Part shown: one piece after another, positions 55,947 through 64,000 of the stretch
Position numbering within the stretch: the stretch's first letter is position 1
Layout of the letters: each line of letters opens with the position of its first letter
NCBI RefSeq assembly: GCF_007431345.1
Contig: NZ_CP041730.1
Coordinates: 2,356,001 to 2,420,000, forward strand
DNA length: 64,000 nt
Direction of reading: 5' to 3'
Origin: Chitinimonas arctica
GTDB lineage: Bacteria > Pseudomonadota > Gammaproteobacteria > Burkholderiales > Chitinimonadaceae
Notes under the pieces: model-generated
Told to the model about the DNA's origin: nothing
Database searches by the model: none
Seen by the model: only the letters and a program-made list of their open reading frames with translations
Position numbers and translations under genes: made by a program

Positions 55947-57230
55947 ATGAATATCCTCGTTATCGGCGGCGGTGGCCGTGAGCATGCACTGGCCTGGAAG
56001 ATCGCCCAGTCACCCCGCGTCGGCAAGGTTTTCGTGGCGCCGGGCAATCCTGGCACCGCGAGTGAAAGAGAACTAAGCAATGTCGATATCACCGATATCG
56101 CCGAGCTGGTCGCCTTCGCCCGCCGCGAAAACGTCGCCTTGACCGTGGTCGGACCGGAAGCCCCCTTGGCCGCCGGTGTGGTCGATGCCTTCCGCGAGGC
56201 GGGCCTGAAGATTTTTGGCCCCACCCGGGCCGCCGCCCAGCTGGAAAGCTCCAAGGATTTCGCCAAGGCCTTTATGGCGCGGCATGGCATCCCCACCGCC
56301 CAATACCGGACCTTCGCCGATGCCACCCAGGCGCACGCCTACGTCACCGAACGCGGTGCACCTATCGTTATCAAGGCCGACGGCCTGGCGGCCGGCAAGG
56401 GCGTGGTGGTTGCCATGACCCTGGCCGAAGCGCATAGCGCCATCGATGGCATGCTGCTGGACAACAAGCTGGGCGATGCCGGCGCGCGCGTGGTGATCGA
56501 GGATTTCCTCAAGGGCGAGGAAGCCAGTTTCATCGTGATGGTGGATGGCAAGAATGTGCTGGCGCTGGCCAGCTCGCAAGACCACAAGCGCCTGCTGGAC
56601 GGCGACGAAGGCCCCAATACCGGCGGTATGGGTGCCTATTCGCCGGCACCGGTGGTGACGCCGCAGGTACACGCACGGGCCATGCGCGAAGTCATCCTGC
56701 CCACGGTGGCCGGCATGGCGCGCGACAATATCCCTTACAGCGGCTTTCTGTACGCCGGCCTGATGGTGGACGATGAAGGCGCGGTCAATGTGGTGGAATT
56801 CAATTGCCGCATGGGCGATCCCGAAACACAGCCTATCATGACCAGACTCAAGTCCGACTTCGTCACGCTGCTGGAGCACGCAGTGAACGGCAGCCTGGAC
56901 GAAGCGGAAGCGGAATGGGACAGGCGCGTTGCCCTGGGCGTGGTCCTGGCCGCGGCCGGTTATCCCGATGCACCGCGCAAGGGCGATGTGATCCATGGTT
57001 TGCCGGCACAGCATGCCGATGATGCGCTGGTATTCCATGCCGGCACCGTTCAACAAGGTGATCAGGTGGTCAGCAATGGCGGCCGGGTACTGTGTGTCAC
57101 CGCCTTGGGCGATAGCGTGAAGCTGGCGCAGAAGCGCGCCTACGAGCTGATCGACGGCATTCGCTTCGACGGCATGCAATGCCGCCGCGACATCGGTTTC
57201 CGCGCGGTGGCCCGTAAACCTGGTCAGTAA
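55947..57230 (+). CDS. purD: Phosphoribosylamine--glycine ligase
   Basis: GAR synthetase, ATP-grasp enzyme of purine synthesis joining glycine to phosphoribosylamine. The 427-residue protein has MNILVIGGGGREHALAWKIA, PTRAAAQLESSKDFAKAFMA, the ATP-grasp segments IKADGLAAGKGVVVA and VIEDFLKGEEASF, and the metal-ligand region VVEFNCRMGDPETQ. It is co-directional with purH and uses the glycine pool that gcvTHP also draws on. Confidence 0.98.
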   Translation: MNILVIGGGGREHALAWKIAQSPRVGKVFVAPGNPGTASERELSNVDITDIAELVAFARRENVALTVVGPEAPLAAGVVDAFREAGLKIFGPTRAAAQLESSKDFAKAFMARHGIPTAQYRTFADATQAHAYVTERGAPIVIKADGLAAGKGVVVAMTLAEAHSAIDGMLLDNKLGDAGARVVIEDFLKGEEASFIVMVDGKNVLALASSQDHKRLLDGDEGPNTGGMGAYSPAPVVTPQVHARAMREVILPTVAGMARDNIPYSGFLYAGLMVDDEGAVNVVEFNCRMGDPETQPIMTRLKSDFVTLLEHAVNGSLDEAEAEWDRRVALGVVLAAAGYPDAPRKGDVIHGLPAQHADDALVFHAGTVQQGDQVVSNGGRVLCVTALGDSVKLAQKRAYELIDGIRFDGMQCRRDIGFRAVARKPGQ

Positions 57231-57244
57231 ATGGAGATGGGCAT

Positions 57245-57670
57245 ATGGCGGGTGGCAACTGGTTCTCGACGATACTGAGTGCGTTTGCTTCCCTGTTCGG
57301 CGCCAAACCGGCGCAGAAAACCGACCATTCGCCCATCCAGCACACCCGCGTCGCCCGCCGGATGGCCGGCCATTGGCCGGTCTGGGTGGAACTGAGCAAG
57401 ACTACCCGTGAACAAAGGCCGCCTCGACCGGATTCCATGCTATCCCTGCGCTTCTCCGCCAGCGATGGTCCCTTGCTGCGCTCGCTGAAGATACAGAGCC
57501 GGGATTTCGAGGGGTCGTATGTGGAAGAGAAAAAAGCCGCGCTCGTCCAGCTACCCGAGCGTTTGGTGGAAGAGTTGATGCGAGGCGGCGACAACCCGGT
57601 CTATGTGGAAGCCTTCCTCGATGGCGAGACCCTTGGGTCGCGCAAGTTCGATATCCCGCTGCGATACTAA
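57245..57670 (+). CDS. Hypothetical protein downstream of purD (141 aa)
   Basis: Unrecognised 141-residue protein starting 15 bases after purD, with GGAGATGGGC upstream, so probably co-transcribed. The N-terminus is hydrophobic (NWFSTILSAFASLFGA) but short, possibly an amphipathic anchor. The remainder is mixed strand/helix (VWVELSKTTREQRPP, LVQLPERLVEELMRGGDNPV, VYVEAFLDGETLG). No known domain or catalytic motif is visible. Followed by an intergenic region with an inverted repeat and a -10 box. Confidence 0.65.
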   Translation: MAGGNWFSTILSAFASLFGAKPAQKTDHSPIQHTRVARRMAGHWPVWVELSKTTREQRPPRPDSMLSLRFSASDGPLLRSLKIQSRDFEGSYVEEKKAALVQLPERLVEELMRGGDNPVYVEAFLDGETLGSRKFDIPLRY

Positions 57671-57712
57671 GCACGTTCAGACCGTACTTCCAAGCTACGC
57701 GCCGAGCACATG

Positions 57713-57751
57713 ATGTTTGCGCAAACATGCATCAGCGTTAAACTATATAAT
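57713..57751 (+). promoter_or_regulatory. Palindrome and -10 box upstream of the ABC binding protein
   Basis: A perfect 16-bp palindrome ATGTTTGCGCAAACAT (57713-57728) is followed by the consensus -10 TATAAT (57746-57751), 118 bases before the gene at 57869. The palindrome overlaps the -35 zone, so it is a good candidate operator for a dimeric regulator. Confidence 0.5.
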
Positions 57752-57868
57752 TATTCGACGGTCAGACTGAGCGTACCCGCCAAACGGGACCAAGGCCGCA
57801 TTCACTATTGGCGGAAATAGCACTATATCTAGTGTCAATACTTCGCAAAGCGCGCATAAGGAAAACCC

Positions 57869-58672
57869 ATGAAATTCAATACTCTCTTCGCCGGCCTGCT
57901 CGGCTTCGCCCTGCTGGCCCCAGCCTTTGCCGACGATCTGGACGACATCAAGAAGCGTAATATGCTGGTGGTGGGCGTCAAGGATTCCACCCCGCCCTTC
58001 GGCGTGCTCAATCCCAAGACCCAGACCATCTCCGGCTACGATATCGACTTCGCCGCCGCCATCGCCAAGCACTTGGGCGTGGGCCTGACGGTGAAGGGCG
58101 TGGAATCGAGCCAGCGCATCCCCAAGCTGGTCGGCAAGGAAGTGGATCTGATCATCGCCACGATGACCAAGAACGCCGAGCGCGAAAAGCAGGTGGATTT
58201 CAGCTATGGCTATTTCATTACCGGCCAGAAGTTCGTGGTACGCAAGGGCAAGGTCAACGCCATCGAAGACCTGACCACCTCGAAGATCGGCACCGTAACG
58301 GGCTCCACTTCGGAGAAGCAGCTCAAGCGTGAAATGCCGGGCGCCAATATCGTTCTTTTCGCCGACTATGACGAAGCCTTCGCCGCCCTCGGCAAGGGTC
58401 AACTGGATGCGGTCAGCACCGACGAGCCCATCCTGGCCGGCCTGCTGAACAAGATGCCGAACAAGGCCCAGTACGAGATCCCCAATGTGACCATCTCGCT
58501 GGAGGTCTATGCCATCGCCGTCCGCAAGGGTGAGAAGCGCTTGCTGGACGAAGTGAACAAGACCATCGTCGCCATGGAACAATCGGGTGAAGCAGCCAAG
58601 ATTTTCGATCGCTGGTTCGGCCCGACCACCTCGGCCCCGCTGATGCGCTTGTTTAAAATCAACGCCAAGTAA
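57869..58672 (+). CDS. Amino-acid ABC transporter periplasmic binding protein
   Basis: A 267-residue SBP_bac_3 family protein with a signal peptide (MKFNTLFAGLLGFALLAPAFA) followed by the classic DDLDDIKKRNMLVVGVKDST and GYDIDFAAAIAKHLGV segments and ELQPAK-type tail LMRLFKINAK. It likely binds glutamate/aspartate-like or other polar amino acids (the family pattern fits, the ligand is not certain). No permease or ATPase genes follow; hemA begins after a hairpin. It is separate from the other binding protein at 22478 and not closely similar. Confidence 0.9.
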   Translation: MKFNTLFAGLLGFALLAPAFADDLDDIKKRNMLVVGVKDSTPPFGVLNPKTQTISGYDIDFAAAIAKHLGVGLTVKGVESSQRIPKLVGKEVDLIIATMTKNAEREKQVDFSYGYFITGQKFVVRKGKVNAIEDLTTSKIGTVTGSTSEKQLKREMPGANIVLFADYDEAFAALGKGQLDAVSTDEPILAGLLNKMPNKAQYEIPNVTISLEVYAIAVRKGEKRLLDEVNKTIVAMEQSGEAAKIFDRWFGPTTSAPLMRLFKINAK

Positions 58673-58684
58673 CGGTGCCGTCTA

Positions 58685-58719
58685 CGCCTCGCCCGGGCGC
58701 CTTTCGACCGGGTGAGGCG
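58685..58719 (+). terminator. Hairpin between the binding protein and hemA
   Basis: A 12-bp stem with one G-U pair (58685-58696 with 58708-58719) starting 13 bases after the stop codon. No clear T tract; probable terminator or leader element for hemA. Confidence 0.45.
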
Positions 58720-58810
58720 CTTACCCTGGCGTCTCCGCCACATCGACCAATCCGCATATTGGGGGCCAGGTAGGGTAAAATTCTGCCCTTTCCCGCTCCA
58801 GCCACCCCGA

Positions 58811-60064
58811 ATGTCGCTGTTCGCCCTCGGCCTCAACCACGAAACCGCGCCCATCGGAGTGCGGGAGAAGCTCGCCTTCTCGCCGGATGAGCTTGCCTTG
58901 GCGGTAGCCGAGCTGGTCGCCACGCCCGGCGTGGAAGAAGCCGCCATCGTCTCCACCTGCAATCGCACCGAGCTGTACGCGGCCGGTCGGGAAGAAGGCA
59001 TTCTGTTGTCCTGGCTGGCCAGATCGCGCCAGCTCGATCCCCAGTCCATCGCCCCCTACCTCTATCGGCTACCCGACCGCGCAGCGGCCCGCCACGTCTT
59101 TCGCGTCGCCGCCGGGCTGGACTCCATGGTATTGGGCGAAACCCAGATTCTCGGCCAGCTGAAAGACGCCGTGCGCGAGGCACAAGCGGCCGGCGGCCTG
59201 GGACCAGAACTGAACGGCCTGTTCCAGAAGGCTTTTTCGGTGGCCAAGGAAGTGCGCAGCCAGACCAATATCGGCGCCAACTCCGTTTCCATGGCTGCGG
59301 CAGCGGTGCGCCTGGCCGAACGGCTGTTCCCCGATCTGTCCGAGCTGAAAGTGCTGTTTATCGGCGCAGGTGAAATGATCGCGCTGTGTGCCGCCCATTT
59401 CGCCGCCCGCTCGCCGGTTCGGCTGTCGGTCGCCAACCGTACGCTGGAACGGGGCGCCGCCCTGGCCGCCCAGTTCGGCGGCGACGCCTTTATGCTGAGC
59501 GAGCTGCCGGATCGGCTACCCAGCTACGATATCGTTATCACCAGTACCGCCAGCCAGCTTCCCATCATTGGCCTGGGCGCCGTTGAACGCGCCATCAAGG
59601 CGCGTAAGCACCGGCCGGTATTCATGGTCGATCTGGCGGTACCGCGCGATGTCGAAGCCGAAGTCGGCGCCCTGCCGGACATTTATCTCTATACGGTCGA
59701 CGACCTGGCCGAAGTGGTCAGGCAGGGCAGGGCCGAGCGGGCCTCGGCGGTGGTCGAAGCCGATGGTATCGTCGAGCGCCACGCCGATGAATTCATGCAA
59801 TGGCTGGACAATCGCGCGGTGGTCCCCACCATACGGGCCTTGAAGGATCAGGCAGAGCGGCAACGGCGCCATGAACTGGAGCGGGCGTTGAAACTGTTGG
59901 CCAAGGGCGAGCAAGCGGAGGCGGTGCTCGATTCCTTATCGCGCGCGCTCAGCAATAAATTCCTGCACGCGCCCCTGGCCGCACTCAACCAGGTCAAAAG
60001 CCATCAACACAATGAACTGATCGACACCGTACGGCGACTATACCAACTGCACGACAAGGAATGA
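58811..60064 (+). CDS. hemA: Glutamyl-tRNA reductase
   Basis: First enzyme of C5-pathway haem synthesis: reduces Glu-tRNA-Glu to glutamate-1-semialdehyde. The 417-residue protein has catalytic C50 in AIVSTCNRTELY, the NADPH domain VLFIGAGEMIALCAAHFA and a C-terminal dimerisation helix (EFMQWLDNRAVVPTIRALKD). The open frame extends to 58712, but the ATG at 58811 gives the standard MSLFALGLNHETAP. It is followed 78 bases later by prfA, the conserved hemA-prfA order. Confidence 0.97.
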   Translation: MSLFALGLNHETAPIGVREKLAFSPDELALAVAELVATPGVEEAAIVSTCNRTELYAAGREEGILLSWLARSRQLDPQSIAPYLYRLPDRAAARHVFRVAAGLDSMVLGETQILGQLKDAVREAQAAGGLGPELNGLFQKAFSVAKEVRSQTNIGANSVSMAAAAVRLAERLFPDLSELKVLFIGAGEMIALCAAHFAARSPVRLSVANRTLERGAALAAQFGGDAFMLSELPDRLPSYDIVITSTASQLPIIGLGAVERAIKARKHRPVFMVDLAVPRDVEAEVGALPDIYLYTVDDLAEVVRQGRAERASAVVEADGIVERHADEFMQWLDNRAVVPTIRALKDQAERQRRHELERALKLLAKGEQAEAVLDSLSRALSNKFLHAPLAALNQVKSHQHNELIDTVRRLYQLHDKE

Positions 60065-60142
60065 TCGCATTATCCAGGGCGCCATTTCACCCGCTCCGCG
60101 GCGCATGCCGGGCAGCCGAACCCATTATCGAAAAGCCAGCGT

Positions 60143-61225
60143 ATGAAACCCAGCATTGCCGCCAAACTCGCCCAACTCGCCGACCGTCTGGAAGAAGTCG
60201 GCCAGCTCCTCGCCAGCGAGGAGGCCACCCATGATATGGACAGTTTCCGCAAACTGAGCCGCGAGCACGCCGAGCTGACGCCCGTGGTCGATCTCTACCA
60301 GGCCTTCAACCGCACCAACGCCGACCTGGCCGATGCGCGCGAGATGCTGGCGGATCCGGAAATGCGTGAAATGGCCGAAGCGGAACTGGCCGATGGCGCC
60401 GCGCGCATCACCGAGCTGGAAGCCGAGCTGCAAAGAGCCCTGCTACCGCGCGATCCCAATGATGAGCGCAATATCTTCCTGGAAATCCGCGCCGGTACCG
60501 GCGGTGACGAATCGGCGCTGTTCGCCGCCGATCTGTTCCGCATGTATTCGCGTTTTGCCGAGCGCAACCGCTGGCAGGTCGAAATCGTCTCGGCCAGTGA
60601 AAGCGATCTGGGCGGTTTCAAGGAAGTCATCGCCCGCATCATCGGCAACGGCGTGTATTCCAAGCTCAAGTTCGAAAGCGGCGGCCATCGGGTGCAACGC
60701 GTCCCGGCGACCGAGACGCAAGGCCGCATCCATACCAGCGCCTGCACGGTAGCGGTCATGCCGGAAGCGGACGAATTGGAGGAGGTGCAGATCAATCCGG
60801 CCGATATCCGTATCGATACCTTCCGTGCCAGCGGCGCCGGCGGCCAGCATATCAACAAGACCGATTCGGCCATCCGCATCACCCACTTCCCCACCGGCAT
60901 CGTGGTGGAGTGCCAGGACGACCGCAGCCAGCACAAGAACAAGGCACGCGCCATGCAAGTGCTGGCCGCCCGCATCAAGGACAAGCAGGAACGGGAAGCG
61001 CACGCCAAGGAAGCCGCCACCCGCAAGTCGCTGGTCGGCTCGGGTGACCGCAGCGAACGCATCCGCACTTATAACTTCCCGCAGGGTCGTATCACCGACC
61101 ACCGCATCAACCTCACCCTGTACAAGCTCGACTACGCCATGGATGGCGATCTGTTCGAGCTGACCGACGGGCTGCTGGCCGAACACCAGGCCGAATTGCT
61201 GGCGGCGATGGCGGAGCAGGGGTGA
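60143..61225 (+). CDS. prfA: Peptide chain release factor 1
   Basis: RF1 terminates translation at UAA and UAG. The 360-residue protein has the stop-codon-reading P-A-T motif (VQRVPATETQGRIH) and G-G-Q at 233-235 in ASGAGGQHINKTDSAIR. This Q235 is the target of PrmC, whose gene lies near the start of the window rather than downstream as in many relatives. A KilA-N gene is convergent 37 bases further on. Confidence 0.98.
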   Translation: MKPSIAAKLAQLADRLEEVGQLLASEEATHDMDSFRKLSREHAELTPVVDLYQAFNRTNADLADAREMLADPEMREMAEAELADGAARITELEAELQRALLPRDPNDERNIFLEIRAGTGGDESALFAADLFRMYSRFAERNRWQVEIVSASESDLGGFKEVIARIIGNGVYSKLKFESGGHRVQRVPATETQGRIHTSACTVAVMPEADELEEVQINPADIRIDTFRASGAGGQHINKTDSAIRITHFPTGIVVECQDDRSQHKNKARAMQVLAARIKDKQEREAHAKEAATRKSLVGSGDRSERIRTYNFPQGRITDHRINLTLYKLDYAMDGDLFELTDGLLAEHQAELLAAMAEQG

Positions 61226-61262
61226 ACGACGGCCGCGAGCATGCCATGGGCGTCGTGGTCTC

Positions 61263-62093
61263 TTACCGTCCCGACGGCTTGCCCAAATGCTTGATGGCGG
61301 GAATGCCCACCAGGGAACGCATTTGCGTGATTGCGATGGCATTCAGTTGCGACAAGCGCTCAGATGCCAATAGTCCTTGATGTATCAGGACCGCGTTAAT
61401 GCTCTCCATATTGGATAGCACAACCAATTGCTCCAGCGTGGCCAGGTCGCGCATGTTTCCAGGCTGATCGGGGTTGGCTTGCCGCCATTCGGTGGCTGTC
61501 ATGCCGAACAGGGCAACGTTGAGCATGTCGGCTTCGCTGGCGTATACGGCGACCGTTTGTGCCTTTGTCAGTCGCGGTGGAGTCAACCGTTCCTTGATCG
61601 CATCCGTATGGATTCGGTAGTTAATCTTGGCCAACGTGCGCTGGAAGCTCCACTCCGATGAACTGGCGCGTGCCTCTTCATCTTTAAGGCGCTGGAACTC
61701 CTTGATGAGGTACAGCTTGAACTCGGGGCTGAGCCAGGAGCCAAACTCGAAGGCGATATCGCGGTGGGCGTAGGTGCCGCCATAACGTCCGGCCTTTGCG
61801 AACAAGCCAATGGCTTGAGTTGCGTCGCTCCACTTCTTCGCCGACAGATAGAAGCTGTTGCGCCCGGCTTCGATTCTAATTCCCTCGAATTCGGGGGAAT
61901 TAAAACCCGGATTGTTGATCTGCTCCCATACGCCCAGAAAAAGTACGGTGTCCTTGTTCTTCAGCCACTGCTCGATCAGCGCGCTTCCGCCATCGAAGCG
62001 CTTCACCATATCGGTGAGTGAGATGTAGTCCTGCTCGAGCCGGCTTGTGACACCAACCTCGGTGCCTTGTACGGTGATACTGCGGTTCTTCAT
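61263..62093 (-). CDS. KilA-N domain protein
   Basis: A 276-residue protein with an N-terminal KilA-N DNA-binding domain (TSRLEQDYISLTDMVKRFDG, then LFLGVWEQINNPGFNSPEFE, FYLSAKKWSDATQAIGLFAK, RDIAFEFGSWLSPEFKLYLI). A helical C-terminal region follows (LNVALFGMTATEWRQANPDQ, LNAIAITQMRSL). KilA-N modules occur in phages and in bacterial accessory genes. The frame opens at 62216; the ATG at 62093 (MKNRSITVQGTEVGV) matches the N-terminus usual in this family, though 62102 is possible. It likely arrived by transfer, at the point where prmC is missing after prfA. Confidence 0.8.
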   Translation of the reverse strand: MKNRSITVQGTEVGVTSRLEQDYISLTDMVKRFDGGSALIEQWLKNKDTVLFLGVWEQINNPGFNSPEFEGIRIEAGRNSFYLSAKKWSDATQAIGLFAKAGRYGGTYAHRDIAFEFGSWLSPEFKLYLIKEFQRLKDEEARASSSEWSFQRTLAKINYRIHTDAIKERLTPPRLTKAQTVAVYASEADMLNVALFGMTATEWRQANPDQPGNMRDLATLEQLVVLSNMESINAVLIHQGLLASERLSQLNAIAITQMRSLVGIPAIKHLGKPSGR

Positions 62094-62267
62094 ATCGATC
62101 ATCCCAAAGCTGTCGGGAAGCACCCGCCTGTCGACAAAGTGCGACGTGAACAAGAATGTCCCTGCAAACCGCTTGAAATAAACGGAATCCCAGCAGCTAT
62201 GGGACGCGGAAATCATTCGCTTTAGGTTTTTCGCATATGTTTTGCAAATATTGCTGCTAGCGCCCTC

Positions 62268-62684
62268 TCAATCCTGCACCTTCCCCCGCAACTGCTTGAT
62301 CTGGCCACGCTGGGTCTTACCCGCCAGCCGCCGTTGGCGCGAACCATAGGTGGGTCGACTGGCCTTGCGCGGCTTGTCCACTCGGGAAGCCTCCAGTACC
62401 AGCGCCAACAGCCGCTCCAAGGCATCGGCCTTGTTCTGCTCCAGGCTGCGATAGGCCTGCGCCTTGATCACCACCACGCCATCCTTGGAGATCCGTTGGT
62501 CCGCGCTTTCGAGCAGCGCCGCCTTGCAAGCCTCCGGCAGCGCGGAGGCCTGTATATCGAAGCGTAGATGGACCGCGTTGGAGACCTTGTTGACGTTCTG
62601 CCCGCCCGCTCCCTGCGCCCTGATCATGCTGAACTGGGCTTCGGCTTCGATGATTTGGCGCACAGCCGCCGGATCAGGGCTCAT
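62268..62684 (-). CDS. arfB: Alternative ribosome-rescue factor ArfB
   Basis: Peptidyl-tRNA hydrolase of the YaeJ/ICT1 type that frees ribosomes stalled on mRNAs without a stop codon. The 138-residue protein has G-G-Q at 27-29 (IRAQGAGGQNVNKVSNAVHL) and the basic C-terminal tail that enters the mRNA channel (KPRKASRPTYGSRQRRLAGK). The ATG at 62684 is preferred over 62696. It precedes nothing on its 3' side until the KilA-N gene. Confidence 0.94.
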   Translation of the reverse strand: MSPDPAAVRQIIEAEAQFSMIRAQGAGGQNVNKVSNAVHLRFDIQASALPEACKAALLESADQRISKDGVVVIKAQAYRSLEQNKADALERLLALVLEASRVDKPRKASRPTYGSRQRRLAGKTQRGQIKQLRGKVQD

Positions 62685-62718
62685 CGCACCACACACCCTC
62701 GCGGGCTTTGCGGCCCAC

Positions 62719-63570
62719 TCAGCTTTCCATATCTTGCAGATAGCGGCGGCGTGCTTCTTCTTCCTGCTTGACCGCTTCCACCTCGCGCAGCACGCCCCTG
62801 ACGTCCACCGGCCGGGTCTCGCGTTTGACGCGGCCGCTTAGCGGCGTATCGGGGGTAAGTGCGCCGGCTTGGTAAAGACCCCAGATTTCCTTGCCGTACT
62901 GGGTGCCATTCAAGCTGGGCGCGAACTGGCCGAAATAGCTGCGCAGATTGTCCACATCGCGTTCCAGCATTACGCCGGCATTGCTGTTGGCGGCTGCGTC
63001 CACCGCTTGCGGCAGGTCGATGATGACCGGGCCGTCGGCATCGACCAGGATGTTGTATTCCGATAGATCGCCGTGCACCATGCCGGCGCACAGCATCAGT
63101 ACCACCTGCCGCAACAGGCGGGCATGGTAATCCAGGGCCAGCGCCTCGCTCATGGCCACATCGTTCAGCCGGGGCGCGGCATGGCCGTTGGCATCGGTCA
63201 GCAGTTCCATCAGCAACACGCCTTCGAAGCAGATGTAGGGAACCGGCACCCGCACACCGGCCGAGGCCAGCCGGTACAGCGCATCCACCTCGGCGTTCTG
63301 CCAGGCTTCCTCTTGCACTTCGCGGCCATATTTCGAGCCCTTCGCCATGGCCCGGGCCTGGCGGCTGTTCTTGGTCTTACGGCCTTCGGTATAGACCGCG
63401 GCCTGCTTGAAACTGCGCTGGCTGGCCTCTTTGTAGACCTTGGCACAGCGAATATCGTCACCGCAGCGCACCACGTAGACCGTGGCTTCCTTGCCGCTCA
63501 TCAATTGCCTCAGCACCTCGTCCACGAGTCCGTCTTCGACGAGGGGCTGAATTCTTTTCGGGGTTTTCAT
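62719..63570 (-). CDS. RIO1-type atypical serine protein kinase
   Basis: A 283-residue RIO-family kinase. K44 in CAKVYKE is the likely ATP lysine, the catalytic loop is HGDLSEYN (166-173, D168 as base) and the metal-binding aspartate is D185 in VIIDLPQAV. In bacteria this group (Pseudomonas PA4780-like) is widespread, and its substrates are unknown. The C-terminal part is a Lys/Glu-rich helix (LREVEAVKQEEEARRRY). It is co-directional with arfB, 34 bases away. Confidence 0.9.
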   Translation of the reverse strand: MKTPKRIQPLVEDGLVDEVLRQLMSGKEATVYVVRCGDDIRCAKVYKEASQRSFKQAAVYTEGRKTKNSRQARAMAKGSKYGREVQEEAWQNAEVDALYRLASAGVRVPVPYICFEGVLLMELLTDANGHAAPRLNDVAMSEALALDYHARLLRQVVLMLCAGMVHGDLSEYNILVDADGPVIIDLPQAVDAAANSNAGVMLERDVDNLRSYFGQFAPSLNGTQYGKEIWGLYQAGALTPDTPLSGRVKRETRPVDVRGVLREVEAVKQEEEARRRYLQDMES

Positions 63571-63659
63571 AAGTCCTTACCATGGGTTCGATCACCATCC
63601 GCCATCACAGCGGTAAGGCGCAGTTTACACCGCCTGGTGGAAGGTCCCGCAGTCGCTCG

Positions 63660-64000
63660 TCATAGGGCCGCTTCCCCGTGCAGCACCGCCAGCAAACCAT
63701 CCACCCCACGTCCCAACAGACTGGAGCGCTCCCCGCGCAGCTTGGCCACCCCCGTCATTTCGCGCAGCGGCGCCGCGCCGGCCTCGCATTGCATAAGGCG
63801 AACCCGGAAAGTAGCCGCCAGCGGTACCAGGGTCTGCCCGACGCGCTGCGTGGCGATAGGGCCGCCATAGCTGGACGCCAGCGCCGGCTGGTCCAGGCTC
63901 GCCAGGGTCAGCCGGTCGATGCCGCCGAGGTGGCAGTGGATGGCCGCTTGCTCCGTCTGGTCGGCGATAAATACCGCCTCGCTGTGCGCCCGTAGCCGCG
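63660..64000 (-). CDS. C-terminal fragment of a HlyD-like/peptidase M50-type secretion protein (runs off the window)
   Basis: A minus-strand frame is open from the window edge to a stop at 63660-63662, giving about 112 residues (LRAHSEAVFIADQTEQAAIH, then HLGGIDRLTLASLDQPALAS). It ends with PLREMTGVAKLRGERSSLLG and VDGLLAVLHGEAAL. It resembles the C-terminal barrel of HlyD-type adaptors associated with M50-like exporters, where a GG-x-I segment is followed by an x-Y/F-R-V-R-L strand and a 'LRG' loop. The match is by eye and the N-terminal part is outside the window, so function is tentative. Confidence 0.5.
   Translation of the reverse strand, partial: RLRAHSEAVFIADQTEQAAIHCHLGGIDRLTLASLDQPALASSYGGPIATQRVGQTLVPLAATFRVRLMQCEAGAAPLREMTGVAKLRGERSSLLGRGVDGLLAVLHGEAAL

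Overview
The window looks like a GC-rich betaproteobacterial chromosome, most plausibly Neisseriales or a near relative such as a Chitinimonas-like lineage (inference). The clearest context marks are a mreB-mreC-mreD-mrdA-rodA-rlpA block divergent from gatC-gatA-gatB, a leuS-lptE-holA block, a dusB-fis-purH-purD block, gcvT-gcvH-gcvP, and prmC near grxD. No rRNA, tRNA, CRISPR array, complete insertion sequence or intact prophage was recognised.

Layout. 0-5 kb: an EAL-domain protein overlapping prmC, an exported protein, grxD, and an alkylation-repair pair (Ada/AlkA chimera plus Ogt). 5-8 kb: a low-GC coiled-coil ORF, a LysE-type exporter and a small ORF. 8-17 kb: leucine-dehydrogenase-like enzyme, a small TPR protein, the glycine cleavage genes and an RNase II-type exonuclease with a zinc-ribbon partner. 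17-30 kb: uvrD, a receiver-TPR protein, a 2OG-oxygenase-like protein, a periplasmic binding protein, rng, holA, lptE, leuS and a FecR-SPOR protein. 30-34.4 kb: an accessory patch with a broken antitoxin, a low-GC ORF and three tandem leucine-rich-repeat (LRR) genes. 34.4-44.6 kb: the rod-shape/elongasome operon and gatCAB. 44.8-52.5 kb: a second accessory patch with an atypical J-domain protein, a 50-bp perfect palindrome, a secreted prolyl oligopeptidase and two large tandem paralogues of an unrecognised repeat family. 53-64 kb: dusB-fis, purH-purD, an ABC binding protein, hemA-prfA, a KilA-N protein, arfB, a RIO-type kinase and the C-terminal end of a HlyD-like protein that runs off the window.

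How the parts fit. Core blocks serve translation (leuS, gatCAB, prfA, prmC, arfB, dusB), cell-wall elongation (mreBCD, mrdA, rodA, rlpA), LPS transport (lptE), C1 metabolism and purine synthesis (gcvTHP, purHD), and RNA/DNA maintenance (rng, RNase II-like, uvrD, holA, alkA, ogt). The accessory patches have lower GC, tandem duplication and no known catalytic domains. They are the best place to look for new biology, with secreted effector-like proteins as one hypothesis. No secretion machinery is present in the window to support that directly.

Quality flag. Two normally essential genes, lptE and mrdA, each carry a single-base frameshift. In both, one more G in a GGG run (minus strand) restores the reading frame. 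This is most simply a shared homopolymer error in the assembly.
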